Source: Christiangramia echinicola DSM 19838
GTDB taxonomy: Bacteria; Bacteroidota; Bacteroidia; Flavobacteriales; Flavobacteriaceae
Assembly (NCBI RefSeq): GCF_000423065.1
Contig: NZ_AUHG01000010.1
Span: forward strand, 186,001 to 250,000
DNA length: 64,000 nt
Direction: 5' to 3'
Part shown: positions 41,053-50,140 of the stretch, in pieces
Layout: each line of letters begins with the position of its first letter
Numbering within the stretch: the first letter of the stretch is position 1
The notes under the pieces: model-generated
The model's database searches: none
Seen by the model: only the letters and a program-made list of their open reading frames with translations
What the model was told of the DNA's origin: nothing
Made by a program: the position numbers and the translations under genes

Positions 41053-41077
41053 CCCCCGTGTCCACCTAAACCGATAC

Positions 41078-42334
41078 ATGGAAGATTATCACATTTCTAC
41101 AGGAAAACACTTTTATACTATAGGATTAAGCTACAAGAAGGCTGATGCTGAGATTAGAGGCCATTTTAGCCTTACTGAAGAATCTAAGCAGAGATTACTT
41201 GAACAAGCTAAAAATGAAGGTATTGATGGTATATTAGTTACTTCCACCTGTAACCGAACCGAAATTTACGGATTCGCGCAGCACCCATTTCAGCTTATTA
41301 AATTACTTTGTGAACATACTCATGGTACCGTTGAGGAGTTCGAAAAAGTGGCGTATGTATACAAAAACAAGCAGGCAATATCTCATATTTTTAGAGTAGG
41401 AACAGGGCTTGACAGTCAGATCCTGGGAGATTTTGAAATTATAAGTCAGCTTAAAATCGCGTTTGTTCGTTCCAAAAAATTAGGCCTGGTAAACACCTTT
41501 TTTGAGCGTTTGGTCAATGCCGTGATCCAGGCAAGTAAGCGCATTAAGAACGAAACCGAAATTTCCAGTGGAGCAACTTCGGTATCATTTGCATCTGTTC
41601 AATATATCCTGAAGCATGTTGAAAATGTTTCAGATAAGAATATTCTACTCTTCGGAACAGGAAAGATTGGGCGTAATACCTGTGAAAACCTAATCAAGCA
41701 TACCAGGAACAATCATATTACCTTAATAAATCGTACTAAGGATAAAGCTGAAAAGATCGCTGGAAAATTTAACCTCATCGTTAAAGATTATGCCGATCTA
41801 CAGGCAGAAATTAGAAATACTGATATTCTAATTGTCGCAACAGGTGCTCATAATCCTACGATCTCCAAAGAATTAATCTATCCTAAAAAGGAACTTTTGA
41901 TCCTGGATCTTTCTATTCCTAAAAACGTTTCAGATGATGTTAATGATCTTGAAAACGTAAAACTTATTCACCTGGATCATCTTTCACAGATGACCGATGA
42001 AACCCTGGAAAGAAGAAAACAGTTTATTCCGCAAGCCAAAGAAATAATCGCTGAGGTTGAAAAAGACTTTAACCAGTGGCTGGAAACCAGGAAATTCGCC
42101 CCTACCATCAAGGCTTTGAAGAAAAAGCTTAAAATGATGAAGGATGACGAATTGAATTTTCAGCGTAGAAAAATATCCGACTTTAATGATGAGCAGGCAG
42201 AAATTGTAAGCAACAGGATCATTCAAAAGATCATGAAGCATTTCGCCAATCATTTAAAGGAGGACAGCGAAACCACCGACGAAAGCCTGGAACTTATCCA
42301 GAAAGTCTTTCAACTAGAAGAAGTTACAAAATGA
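41078..42334 (+). CDS. hemA: Glutamyl-tRNA reductase
   Basis: A 418-residue protein for the first committed step of C5 heme synthesis, reduction of Glu-tRNA to glutamate-1-semialdehyde. The catalytic cysteine is in TSTCNRTEIYGF; SQILGDFEI and the Rossmann segment LLFGTGKIGRNTCENL follow, and the C-terminal helical dimerisation domain begins near 320. Length is normal. It is the first gene of the plus-strand hem operon and overlaps hemC by four bases. hemL, needed for the next step, is not in the window. Confidence 0.96.
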   Translation: MEDYHISTGKHFYTIGLSYKKADAEIRGHFSLTEESKQRLLEQAKNEGIDGILVTSTCNRTEIYGFAQHPFQLIKLLCEHTHGTVEEFEKVAYVYKNKQAISHIFRVGTGLDSQILGDFEIISQLKIAFVRSKKLGLVNTFFERLVNAVIQASKRIKNETEISSGATSVSFASVQYILKHVENVSDKNILLFGTGKIGRNTCENLIKHTRNNHITLINRTKDKAEKIAGKFNLIVKDYADLQAEIRNTDILIVATGAHNPTISKELIYPKKELLILDLSIPKNVSDDVNDLENVKLIHLDHLSQMTDETLERRKQFIPQAKEIIAEVEKDFNQWLETRKFAPTIKALKKKLKMMKDDELNFQRRKISDFNDEQAEIVSNRIIQKIMKHFANHLKEDSETTDESLELIQKVFQLEEVTK

Positions 42335-43248
42335 GCAAAGTGATTAGAATTGGAACCCGCGATAGCGAATTAGCGCTTTGGCAGGCCAAAACAGTACAAA
42401 ATGCTCTTGAAAAAACAGGTCATAAAACCGAACTGGTTCCTGTAAAATCTACCGGAGATCTCAATCTGGATCAGCCTTTATACGAAATGGGCATTACCGG
42501 TATTTTCACCAAGACCCTTGATGTTGCTATGATCAAAGGTGAAGTGGATATCGCTGTACATTCCATGAAAGATGTTCCTACGGCTTTGCCAAAAGGGATT
42601 GTAGAAGGTGCGGTGATGAAAAGAGCCAGCAATAAGGACATTCTTGTTCATAAAGGGGTTAAGTTTCTGGAAAACGGCGAAGGAACTATAGCCACCGGAA
42701 GTCTACGTAGAAAAGCACAGTGGCTTAATAAATACCCAGATCATAATGTTGTTGATCTTCGCGGGAATGTAAATACCCGCATGCAAAAACTGAATGATAA
42801 TGACTGGAACGGGGCAATTTTCGCTGCTGCAGGACTGGAAAGGATCGAAATAAAGCCAGAAAATTTCATTGATCTTAACTGGATGATTCCTGCTCCCGCT
42901 CAGGGCGCCATGCTTATCGTTGCTATGGAAAATGATGATTATTGCAGGGAAGCTCTGGCGATGTTAAATCATAAGGAATCTGAAATTTGCGTGCACATAG
43001 AACGTGAATTTCTAAAAGTTCTGGAAGGTGGATGTACCGCTCCAATAGGTGCTTTGGCAAAAGTTCTGGACAATCACGTACATTTCCACGGAGCCTTATT
43101 CAGCCTGGATGGAACTAAAAAGATCGAAGTAGAAAAAAGTGTGGAGATCAGGGATATTGAAAATCTAGGAAAAGAAGCGGCCATGGAAATCCTGACTAAT
43201 GGAGGGAAAGAATTGATGGCCAGCATAAAATCGGTTTTAAATAACTGA
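42331..43248 (+). CDS. hemC: Hydroxymethylbilane synthase
   Basis: A 305-residue enzyme that joins four porphobilinogen units. Visible features are IRIGTRDSELALWQA at the N-terminus, the basic SLRRKAQWL box, LRGNVNTRM, and the cofactor cysteine in LEGGCTAPIGA, which holds dipyrromethane. It overlaps hemA by four bases (ATGA) and is followed by hemD after three bases. All typical residues are present. Confidence 0.97.
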   Translation: MSKVIRIGTRDSELALWQAKTVQNALEKTGHKTELVPVKSTGDLNLDQPLYEMGITGIFTKTLDVAMIKGEVDIAVHSMKDVPTALPKGIVEGAVMKRASNKDILVHKGVKFLENGEGTIATGSLRRKAQWLNKYPDHNVVDLRGNVNTRMQKLNDNDWNGAIFAAAGLERIEIKPENFIDLNWMIPAPAQGAMLIVAMENDDYCREALAMLNHKESEICVHIEREFLKVLEGGCTAPIGALAKVLDNHVHFHGALFSLDGTKKIEVEKSVEIRDIENLGKEAAMEILTNGGKELMASIKSVLNN

Positions 43249-43251
43249 TCT

Positions 43252-43905
43252 ATGCTTACTGTTCTTTCCACAAAAAACCTGGCGGTTAATCAAAAGGAAT
43301 TATTGCTGAATAGCGGAATAGGATTGGTAGAATATGATGCGATCAATATAAAGTTCATTGATTTTAATTTAGAGAATGTATTTGTTAAGAATGCCATTTT
43401 CACCAGTAAAAATGCGGTAAAGGCAATCGAAAAGAAAGATTTACAGATCGAAAATTGCTTTTGTGTAGGTGAAAAAACAAGAGCTTACCTTGAAGAACGA
43501 AATTTTAAGGTTCTCGAGAATGCTGAAAATGCGAAGGACCTGGCTCTTAAGATCGTAACGCATCATAATGAAAGAGAGTTTCAATTTTTCAGTGGCAATA
43601 AACGCAGAGAGGAATTGCCAGATCTATTCAGAAGAAAAAATATAAAATATAAAGAGCTTAACGTATATAAGACAGAATTAAATCTAAAGGATTTCGACTC
43701 TGAATTTGATGGCATCCTTTTTTTTAGTCCCAGTGGAGTACAAAGTTTTACCAATAATAATAATAAGATAAGCACAACCGCTTTTTGCATAGGTGAGACA
43801 ACAGCTTCAGAAGTCAAAAAATATACTGAGACTATCATCGTAGCAACAAAACCAACAATTGAAAATGTGATCGCCAAAGTGGTTTCACATTTTAAGAATA
43901 AATAA
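43252..43905 (+). CDS. hemD: Uroporphyrinogen-III synthase
   Basis: A 217-residue protein of the poorly conserved HemD family. The fold is suggested by [13 protein letters not shown], then [12 protein letters not shown] and [13 protein letters not shown] with [29 protein letters not shown] at the end. It closes and inverts the tetrapyrrole ring. Position between hemC and hemE, three and 13 bases from each, supports the call as much as sequence does. Confidence 0.9.
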   Translation: MLTVLSTKNLAVNQKELLLNSGIGLVEYDAINIKFIDFNLENVFVKNAIFTSKNAVKAIEKKDLQIENCFCVGEKTRAYLEERNFKVLENAENAKDLALKIVTHHNEREFQFFSGNKRREELPDLFRRKNIKYKELNVYKTELNLKDFDSEFDGILFFSPSGVQSFTNNNNKISTTAFCIGETTASEVKKYTETIIVATKPTIENVIAKVVSHFKNK

Positions 43906-43918
43906 AACACCTCAGGAA

Positions 43919-44944
43919 ATGATAAAGAACGACCTGTTTTTAAAAGCATTAAAAGGAGAATCTGTAGAACGTCCACCGGTATGGATGATGAGACAGGCAG
44001 GAAGATATTTGCCAGATTTCATGAAACTTAAGGAGAAATACGATTTTTTCACCCGATGCAGAACTCCGGAACTGGCTACCGAGATCACTGTGATGCCTAT
44101 AAAACAAGTAGGTCCAGATGCGGCAATACTTTTTAGTGATATCCTTGTGGTTCCCCAGGCGATGAATATCGAAGTGGAAATGAAACCAGGAGTTGGGCCA
44201 TGGTTGCCTAATCCCGTAGATACTGCAAAGAAAGTAGACCAGGTTATTGTTCCAGATGTGAATGAGGAATTAGGTTATGTTTTTGATGCGATAAAACTTA
44301 CCAAACAGGAGCTAAATGATGAAGTTCCTCTTATTGGGTTTGCCGGTTCTCCATGGACGATTTTATGTTATTGCGTACAGGGTCAGGGTTCAAAAACCTT
44401 CGATAAGGCTAAAAAATTCTGCTTTATGGAACCTATCGCAGCACATACCTTACTTCAAAAGATCACCGATACTACGATCGCTTACTTAAAAGAGAAAGTA
44501 AAAGCTGGAGTAGATGCAGTTCAGCTCTTTGATTCATGGGGTGGATTATTAGAACCTAAAGATTACCAGGAGTTTTCATGGAAATACATGCAGCAGATCA
44601 TCGACGCTTTAAAAGATGAAGTGCCTGTGATCGCCTACGGAAAAGGATGCTGGTTTGCTTTAAAAGAAATGTCACAATCTGGAGCTGCTGCTCTTGGAGT
44701 AGACTGGACTTGTGAAGCTAGAAATGCAAGAAATTTAAGTGGTGGGCAAATCACTCTGCAGGGAAACTTTGATCCCGCAAGGTTGTATTCAAAGCCAATT
44801 GAAATAAAATATATGGTGAACGATATGATCAAAGCTTTTGGTAAGGACCGATATATTGCCAACCTTGGTCATGGTATCCTTCCAGATATTCCTGTAGACA
44901 ACGCGAAGGCTTTTGTAGATGCTGTTAAAGAATACAGAGGATAG
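43919..44944 (+). CDS. hemE: Uroporphyrinogen decarboxylase
   Basis: A 341-residue enzyme that turns uroporphyrinogen III into coproporphyrinogen III. The signature [14 protein letters not shown] is near the N-terminus with the catalytic arginine; [12 protein letters not shown] and [16 protein letters not shown] are the other core blocks, and [12 protein letters not shown] closes it. Its stop codon directly abuts the GTG start of the next gene. Confidence 0.97.
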   Translation: MIKNDLFLKALKGESVERPPVWMMRQAGRYLPDFMKLKEKYDFFTRCRTPELATEITVMPIKQVGPDAAILFSDILVVPQAMNIEVEMKPGVGPWLPNPVDTAKKVDQVIVPDVNEELGYVFDAIKLTKQELNDEVPLIGFAGSPWTILCYCVQGQGSKTFDKAKKFCFMEPIAAHTLLQKITDTTIAYLKEKVKAGVDAVQLFDSWGGLLEPKDYQEFSWKYMQQIIDALKDEVPVIAYGKGCWFALKEMSQSGAAALGVDWTCEARNARNLSGGQITLQGNFDPARLYSKPIEIKYMVNDMIKAFGKDRYIANLGHGILPDIPVDNAKAFVDAVKEYRG

Positions 44945-45427
44945 GTGCTCGTTGAAAGGCTTAAAAAGTTATCATTTAAAAAATTCTTCATTTTAGGGGG
45001 AGTATTAATTTTAAAGCCTTTTCTAATTGTTCCAACTTATAAAGGAACCAGGAAAACCATATCAACCTGCAATGAGTGTTTTGGCAAAAAACATCATGGC
45101 GATACCAGGTCCAATGCATTTAGACATGCACTATGGAATTACCTCATCTGTGAGCAATGTTTTGAAATCACAGGTTCTATCGAAAAGACTACGGAATGGA
45201 GTAAAAGAATTACCGATCTCCATGAAGATATGTCGCCCAATTCAAAACTGGCAAAAGAAATGGATCTCCATAACAATAAGATTGGCCGGGATCTTTTTGC
45301 TGAAAATCAGACAATTCAGCTGGATCATGTGGAAGAATTACAGAAAATGACCAGGAATGCTGTAAAAATTTCTTCTTCAGAAGATATTAAAGCGGCAAAA
45401 ACGGAGTTGGTTTATATAGAAGATTGA
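44945..45427 (+). CDS. DUF6973-like protein inside the hem operon
   Basis: A 160-residue protein. An N-terminal hydrophobic stretch (FFILGGVLILKPFLIVP) may be an anchor. The core has NAFRHALWNYLICEQC, with DLHEDM and KEMDLHNNKIGRDLF, a His/Asp/Asn pattern I associate with DUF6973; that name is from memory. The three His/Asp motifs could bind a metal, and cysteines occur in CNECFG and CEQCF. It starts with GTG right after the hemE stop (zero bases) and is followed by hemF after nine, so it is surely co-transcribed with heme genes. Any part in heme synthesis is inference. Confidence 0.75.
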   Translation: MLVERLKKLSFKKFFILGGVLILKPFLIVPTYKGTRKTISTCNECFGKKHHGDTRSNAFRHALWNYLICEQCFEITGSIEKTTEWSKRITDLHEDMSPNSKLAKEMDLHNNKIGRDLFAENQTIQLDHVEELQKMTRNAVKISSSEDIKAAKTELVYIED

Positions 45428-45436
45428 ATTTTAGTT

Positions 45437-46339
45437 ATGAAAGAGAAGTTTTACCGATATATTCAGGAACTACAGGACAGGATCACTTCAAAAATTGAAG
45501 AGATCGATGGAAAAGCAAAATTCCAGGAAGACATCTGGAAACGTAAAGAAGGTGGTGGCGGTAGAACCAGAGTGATAGAGAACGGAGCTGTATTTGAAAA
45601 AGGCGGAGTTAATATTTCTGCAGTTTATGGTCCCCTGGCTCCAGCTATGCAGCAATATTTTAAGGTTGGAGATGTAGATTTCTTTGCATGCGGTCTTAGT
45701 TTAGTACTGCATCCTAAAAACCCAATGGTTCCAACGGTACATGCTAACTGGAGGTATTTTGAAATGTATGATAAAGATGGGACCGTGATAGACCAATGGT
45801 TTGGTGGCGGTCAGGATCTTACCCCCTATTACCTATTTGAAGAAGATGCGAGGCATTTTCATAGGGTTTCAAAAAAAGCCTGTACACCTCACGGCTTTTC
45901 CCTTTATACTGAATATAAACAGAAATGTGATGAATATTTCTGGAATGCCCATCGTGATGAAGCACGCGGGATTGGCGGCTTATTCTTTGACTATTTGAAG
46001 GCTGATAGCCACATGAAAATTGAAGACTGGTATGATTTTGTAACCGATGTTGGTAATTCTTTCCTTGAGGCCTATGTCCCTATTGTCGAAAAACGAAAAA
46101 ATCTCCCTTATTCCCAGGAAAACAGAACATGGCAGGAAATAAGAAGGGGTCGTTATGTGGAGTTCAACCTGGTTCATGATAAAGGAACTTTATTTGGTTT
46201 AAAGACCAATGGCCGTATAGAGAGCATCCTTATGAGCTTACCGCCACATGTACAGTGGGTCTATGACCATCATCCTGAACCTGGCAGCCAGGAAGAAAAA
46301 CTTCTAAAAGTTCTTGAAAACCCTGTAGACTGGGTTTAA
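45437..46339 (+). CDS. hemF: Oxygen-dependent coproporphyrinogen III oxidase
   Basis: A 300-residue aerobic enzyme that makes protoporphyrinogen IX. Core blocks are KEGGGGRTRVIENGAVFEKGGVN, HPKNPMVPTVHANWRYFEM, WFGGGQDLTPYY and YVEFNLVHDKGTLFGLKTNGR, all intact. The oxygen-dependent form, with HemJ next door, fits an aerobic organism. It is in the hem operon, nine bases after the DUF6973-like gene and 15 before hemB. Confidence 0.97.
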   Translation: MKEKFYRYIQELQDRITSKIEEIDGKAKFQEDIWKRKEGGGGRTRVIENGAVFEKGGVNISAVYGPLAPAMQQYFKVGDVDFFACGLSLVLHPKNPMVPTVHANWRYFEMYDKDGTVIDQWFGGGQDLTPYYLFEEDARHFHRVSKKACTPHGFSLYTEYKQKCDEYFWNAHRDEARGIGGLFFDYLKADSHMKIEDWYDFVTDVGNSFLEAYVPIVEKRKNLPYSQENRTWQEIRRGRYVEFNLVHDKGTLFGLKTNGRIESILMSLPPHVQWVYDHHPEPGSQEEKLLKVLENPVDWV

Positions 46340-46354
46340 ATAACGAAAAACCAT

Positions 46355-47350
46355 TTGAATATGTATCCATTAAGACGTAACCGCAGATTAAGAACAAATG
46401 AAGCCATAAGATCTATGGTTCGAGAAACCATTATATCTCCAAATGATTTTATTGTTCCGCTATTTATCGTTGAAGGAAAAAATGTAAAGGACGAGATCGC
46501 TTCCATGCCCGGATATTTCAGGTATAGTCTTGATAATATCGAAAAAGAAGTAAAGGAACTCTGGAAGCTAGGATTAAAGTCAGTTTTACTTTTTGTAAAG
46601 GTTTCTGAAGATCTTAAAGACAATGCAGGAAAAGAAGCCATCAATCCTGAAGGCCTAATGCAACGAGCAGTAAAAACTGTGAAAAATGCCGTTCCTGACA
46701 TGATCGTAATGACCGATGTTGCTCTTGACCCGTATTCACAGTTTGGGCATGATGGGATCATTGCTAACGGAAAAGTATTAAATGATGACACCTCAGCCAT
46801 TTTAGCTGAAATGTCTCTTTCTCATGCAAAAGCCGGTGCCGATTTTGTTGCTCCAAGTGATATGATGGATGGCCGTATTTTCGAAATAAGAAGCCTGCTT
46901 GAAGATGAAGGTTATCATGATACAGGAATCATGAGTTATTCGGCAAAATATGCCTCTGCGTTTTACGGTCCGTTTAGAGATGCCCTGGATTCAGCACCTG
47001 TTGAAGCGCAGAATATTCCGAAGGACAAAAAAACGTACCAGATGGATCCCTCCAACCGTGATGAAGCCATTAGAGAAACCTTGATGGATATCGACGAAGG
47101 GGCTGATATAGTGATGGTAAAACCTGGATTGTGTTATTTAGATATCGTTAGAGATATAAAGAATACGGTGAATGTACCGGTTTCAGTTTACCAGGTTAGT
47201 GGAGAATATGCGATGATTAAAGCCGCTTCAGAAAAGGGCTGGTTAGATCATGATGCGGTGATACTGGAACAATTAACTGCTATTAAACGTGCCGGGGCAG
47301 ATATGATCGCCTCCTATTTCGCAAAAGAAGCGGTGAAATTAATTTCCTAA
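46355..47350 (+). CDS. hemB: Delta-aminolevulinic acid dehydratase (porphobilinogen synthase)
   Basis: A 331-residue enzyme that condenses two ALA molecules. It has RNRRLRTNEAIRSMV, VMTDVALDPYSQFGHDGI (Asp-rich region rather than the Cys-rich zinc triad), the first Schiff-base lysine region in MSYSAKYASAFYGPFR and the second in MVKPGLCYLDIV. Lack of the Cys triad in the DVALDPYS loop suggests a Mg-dependent, not Zn-dependent, enzyme. It ends the hem operon. Confidence 0.96.
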   Translation: MNMYPLRRNRRLRTNEAIRSMVRETIISPNDFIVPLFIVEGKNVKDEIASMPGYFRYSLDNIEKEVKELWKLGLKSVLLFVKVSEDLKDNAGKEAINPEGLMQRAVKTVKNAVPDMIVMTDVALDPYSQFGHDGIIANGKVLNDDTSAILAEMSLSHAKAGADFVAPSDMMDGRIFEIRSLLEDEGYHDTGIMSYSAKYASAFYGPFRDALDSAPVEAQNIPKDKKTYQMDPSNRDEAIRETLMDIDEGADIVMVKPGLCYLDIVRDIKNTVNVPVSVYQVSGEYAMIKAASEKGWLDHDAVILEQLTAIKRAGADMIASYFAKEAVKLIS

Positions 47351-47374
47351 GTGTAAGAAAAATATAACTAAATT

Positions 47375-47408
47375 TTTGAGTTGAGAATTGGTTTTCGTGG
47401 TACGTTTG
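47375..47408 (+). promoter_or_regulatory. Promoter candidate for the gene at 47413
   Basis: TTTG (47375-47378) and TACGTTTG (47401-47408) are 22 bases apart. The -7 box ends only four bases before the proposed GTG start, so the mRNA would be almost or fully leaderless. Confidence 0.5.
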
Positions 47409-47412
47409 TAAT

Positions 47413-47769
47413 GTGAAAATTCAAAGGTTTTCTTTTGTAAGTCTTTTATTGTTGCAGGTCGTATTTTTGATCTCAACTACCAACACTTTTGCCTATTCTG
47501 AACCAGGTTTAGACCTTGATTCCAGAGCCGGGGAATATTTCAAAGCAAAACAGAACAGAAAGGCTGTTCTTTTCGAAGAAAGTATTGCTGAAGCCTGTTT
47601 TCAGATTTCGCCTGAAAATGAAAATAACTTTTCTCAGTTTTATTCAAATCTACAATTTGAATATTTCCAGGTCAAGGCTGATTCTAAAAATCAATTAACC
47701 TCAGAATTTCAGCCTAACAATAGAAGTATCTTAAAAACACAGATATTTCCTTTCCATTTTTTCTGGTAA
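47413..47769 (+). CDS. Small secreted protein of unknown function
   Basis: A 118-residue protein not recognised. Residues 1-27 form a signal peptide (FSFVSLLLLQVVFLISTTNTFA). The mature part is polar with YFKAKQNRKAVLFEES and ends FPFHFFW. The GTG start is needed to keep the signal peptide, and a promoter -7 box lies four bases upstream, so the transcript may be leaderless or the true promoter may be elsewhere. It stands alone after hemB. Confidence 0.6.
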   Translation: MKIQRFSFVSLLLLQVVFLISTTNTFAYSEPGLDLDSRAGEYFKAKQNRKAVLFEESIAEACFQISPENENNFSQFYSNLQFEYFQVKADSKNQLTSEFQPNNRSILKTQIFPFHFFW

Positions 47770-47868
47770 TTAAATAAAGAATATTTCGGCTTTAAAAAGC
47801 AAAAAATCAACCCCTGCGCAGATGATTGCGTCCCGGGTTACTATTCAATTACCTTAAATACTATAAAA

Positions 47869-48345
47869 ATGGATAAATCATCATTAATGATAGGCACAAT
47901 GCTGTTCTTCATTTTCATGTTCCCAATAATTTACGTTTTGCTCAACCAAAGATCTAAAGAAGCGAAACTGAAAAAAGAACTTATTGAGCTGGCTTCAACA
48001 AATGACCTGAAACTAGACAAATTTGAAACGTTAGGTCATTTAACCCTTGGCCTTGATAGCACTAAAAAGATGCTTTTAGTCTTAGATCCTAAAATGGATG
48101 TAGATCGCAGGGTCATAGATTTGAAAGAAATCAGCCAGGTTAGGATCACCAAAAACACTCTACGTGAACAATCCAAGAAAGAGAGAATTATTCATCTTGG
48201 CCTTGAGCTGGCAGATCGTGATACATCGAAAATCACAGAAATAATTTTCTACGATGAAGATGATCATGACAGTACAGATGCTGAGATCCGGTTAAATGAA
48301 GCAAAGCGCTGGGATGATCTACTACAGAAAAATCTTGCAGTGTAA
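47869..48345 (+). CDS. Membrane-anchored protein of unknown function
   Basis: A 158-residue protein. The first ~25 residues (MIGTMLFFIFMFPIIYVLLN) are a membrane helix, followed by a charged cytosolic domain with a coiled-coil start (SKEAKLKKELIELA) and a compact fold: LGLDSTKKMLLVLDPKM, then VIDLKEISQVRI and IIFYDEDDHDSTDAEIR. The second part looks like a PH-like or beta-rich domain. No known family is recognised. A strong terminator follows. Confidence 0.75.
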   Translation: MDKSSLMIGTMLFFIFMFPIIYVLLNQRSKEAKLKKELIELASTNDLKLDKFETLGHLTLGLDSTKKMLLVLDPKMDVDRRVIDLKEISQVRITKNTLREQSKKERIIHLGLELADRDTSKITEIIFYDEDDHDSTDAEIRLNEAKRWDDLLQKNLAV

Positions 48346-48370
48346 TGGTTAGTTTTGGTTAATTTAAAGG

Positions 48371-48397
48371 TCTTCTCATTATCGAGAAGGCTTTTTT
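48371..48397 (+). terminator. Terminator after the 47869 gene
   Basis: Arms CTTCTC (48372-48377) and GAGAAG (48384-48389), followed by GC and six T. Confidence 0.8.
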
Positions 48398-48475
48398 AAT
48401 GCCCTTTTATCATTTCTTTTTAAGAAAATGCTTTCAGAATATATAAATTAGCCAGTCTAACAGTCATTTAAGCAT

Positions 48476-49624
48476 ATGGGCTTATTATTAACTTTTGCAG
48501 TTTTATCGATCTTCTTTTCATTTATGTGCTCCATCCTGGAAGCGGCATTGCTAAGTATTACGCCATCTTACATCAAGATCAAGAAAAAAGAAGGTAAACC
48601 TTACGCTAAAACACTGGCCAGCCTTAAACAGGATATAGACAAACCTTTAATTGCCATTCTTACAATCAACACCATCGCACATACGGTAGGTGCTATTCTC
48701 GTTGGTGTTCAGGCTGAAAAAACTTTTGGCGACGGAGGTAATTCTGTTGGAATCGTTTCAGCCATTATGACCCTGGCCATATTGATATTATCTGAGATCA
48801 TTCCTAAAACGATTGGAGCCACCTACTGGAAATCACTGGGGAATTTCACAGCACGTTCTCTCACTATAATGATTTTTCCATTAAAATACACTGGGATTTT
48901 ATGGCTGCTTATGCTCACTACAAAACTGATTGGAAAATCGGCACACGTAAGTTCCATGAGTAGGGAAGAATTTGCCGCTATTACCGATGCAGCAGAAGAA
49001 GAGGGTGTTTTTGAAGAAAGTGAAACCACTGTGATAAAGAATCTACTGGTTTTTAAATCTGTGGAAGCTAAGGATGTAATGACTCCGTTTTCTGTAGCTA
49101 TTACAGAGGATGAAAGTCTATCACTTAAGGAATTCCACAAAAATCACAAGAATCTGAAATTCTCCCGAATTCCGGTTTATGAAGGAAGATCCAATAATAT
49201 TTCAGGATTTATTCTGAAAGATGATGTGCTAGAGGAAGTTATAGATGAAAAAGGTCATCAGCCGCTGAGCGAAATAAAACGTGATATCCTTGTAACCAAC
49301 GATAATACTCCTATCCCTGAGCTTTTTGAAATCTTTGTTCAGAAAAGAGCTCATATCTCCATGATCGTGGATGAATATGGAAATGTTACCGGAATTGTAA
49401 CCATGGAGGATATTATAGAAACTTTACTGGGTCTGGAGATCATGGACGAAAGTGATAGTGTGGAAGATATGCAAATGCTCGCCCGGAAGAACTGGGAAAG
49501 AAGAGCAAAACGCCTGGGATTGATACAGAGAAAACAGGACCAAGAGACCGAAGAATCTATAGAAACAAATACCGAAAAGGAAAAGAAGGAAGAGGAAGAA
49601 AAGAATGAAAACAGCCAGAATTAA
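48476..49624 (+). CDS. CNNM/CorC-type transporter with CBS pair
   Basis: A 382-residue protein. The DUF21/CNNM membrane domain (~1-165) has about four helices (FAVLSIFFSFMCSILEAALLSITPSY and ILTINTIAHTVGAILVG). A linker with REEFAAITDAAEEEGVFEESE and VKNLLVFKSVEAKDVMTPF leads into two CBS domains (~195-320), with MVDEYGNVTGIVTMEDIIETLLG. The C-terminus is a highly charged Glu/Lys tail instead of the usual CorC_HlyC domain. Members export Mg2+ or other cations; hemolysin annotations are historical. The end overlaps the ogt gene by 20 bases. Confidence 0.9.
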   Translation: MGLLLTFAVLSIFFSFMCSILEAALLSITPSYIKIKKKEGKPYAKTLASLKQDIDKPLIAILTINTIAHTVGAILVGVQAEKTFGDGGNSVGIVSAIMTLAILILSEIIPKTIGATYWKSLGNFTARSLTIMIFPLKYTGILWLLMLTTKLIGKSAHVSSMSREEFAAITDAAEEEGVFEESETTVIKNLLVFKSVEAKDVMTPFSVAITEDESLSLKEFHKNHKNLKFSRIPVYEGRSNNISGFILKDDVLEEVIDEKGHQPLSEIKRDILVTNDNTPIPELFEIFVQKRAHISMIVDEYGNVTGIVTMEDIIETLLGLEIMDESDSVEDMQMLARKNWERRAKRLGLIQRKQDQETEESIETNTEKEKKEEEEKNENSQN

Positions 49625-50075
49625 AACTCCTCTTGGGATCGCTGAAATTGCTGGTGACTTAGATGGACTGGCCTCTGTGAAAGTACTGGATGAGGGCAGT
49701 ATTTCTTCAGAAATTCCTGCAGAACTAAAAAAGCCTGTTGAACAGATTGAAGCCTATTTCAATGGTGAATTGAAAGAATTTAATCTCCTCCTGAATCCAC
49801 AAGGCACTGAATTTCAGAAAAAGGTATGGAATAAGCTGCTGGATATCCCGTACGCAACAACCACTTCTTACCTGGAATTATCCAGACAACTGGGAGATGA
49901 AAAAGCAATACGAGCCGTAGCATCTGCCAACGGAAAAAATCCATTATGGATCATTATACCCTGTCACCGGGTAATTGGAAGCGATGGTTCACTTACAGGT
50001 TATGCCGGAGGTTTGCATAGAAAAAAGTGGTTGCTAGATCATGAAAACCCTCCTAAACAGCAGAGCCTCTTCTAA
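49605..50075 (+). CDS. ogt: Methylated-DNA-protein-cysteine methyltransferase
   Basis: A 156-residue suicide repair enzyme that takes methyl groups from O6-methylguanine. The active-site block IIPCHRVIGSDGSLTGYAGG has the acceptor cysteine; upstream is the DNA-binding FQKKVWNKLLDIPYATTTSY and AVASANGKNP. The length is that of the single-domain Ogt form. It starts 20 bases inside the end of the CNNM transporter, which suggests translational coupling without clear functional logic. Confidence 0.95.
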   Translation: MKTARIKTPLGIAEIAGDLDGLASVKVLDEGSISSEIPAELKKPVEQIEAYFNGELKEFNLLLNPQGTEFQKKVWNKLLDIPYATTTSYLELSRQLGDEKAIRAVASANGKNPLWIIIPCHRVIGSDGSLTGYAGGLHRKKWLLDHENPPKQQSLF

Positions 50076-50140
50076 AATTAGTATTTTTCAGCAACAGTAT
50101 CCTAGATCTAATTCATTTGAACTGGATTAAAATTATATAG

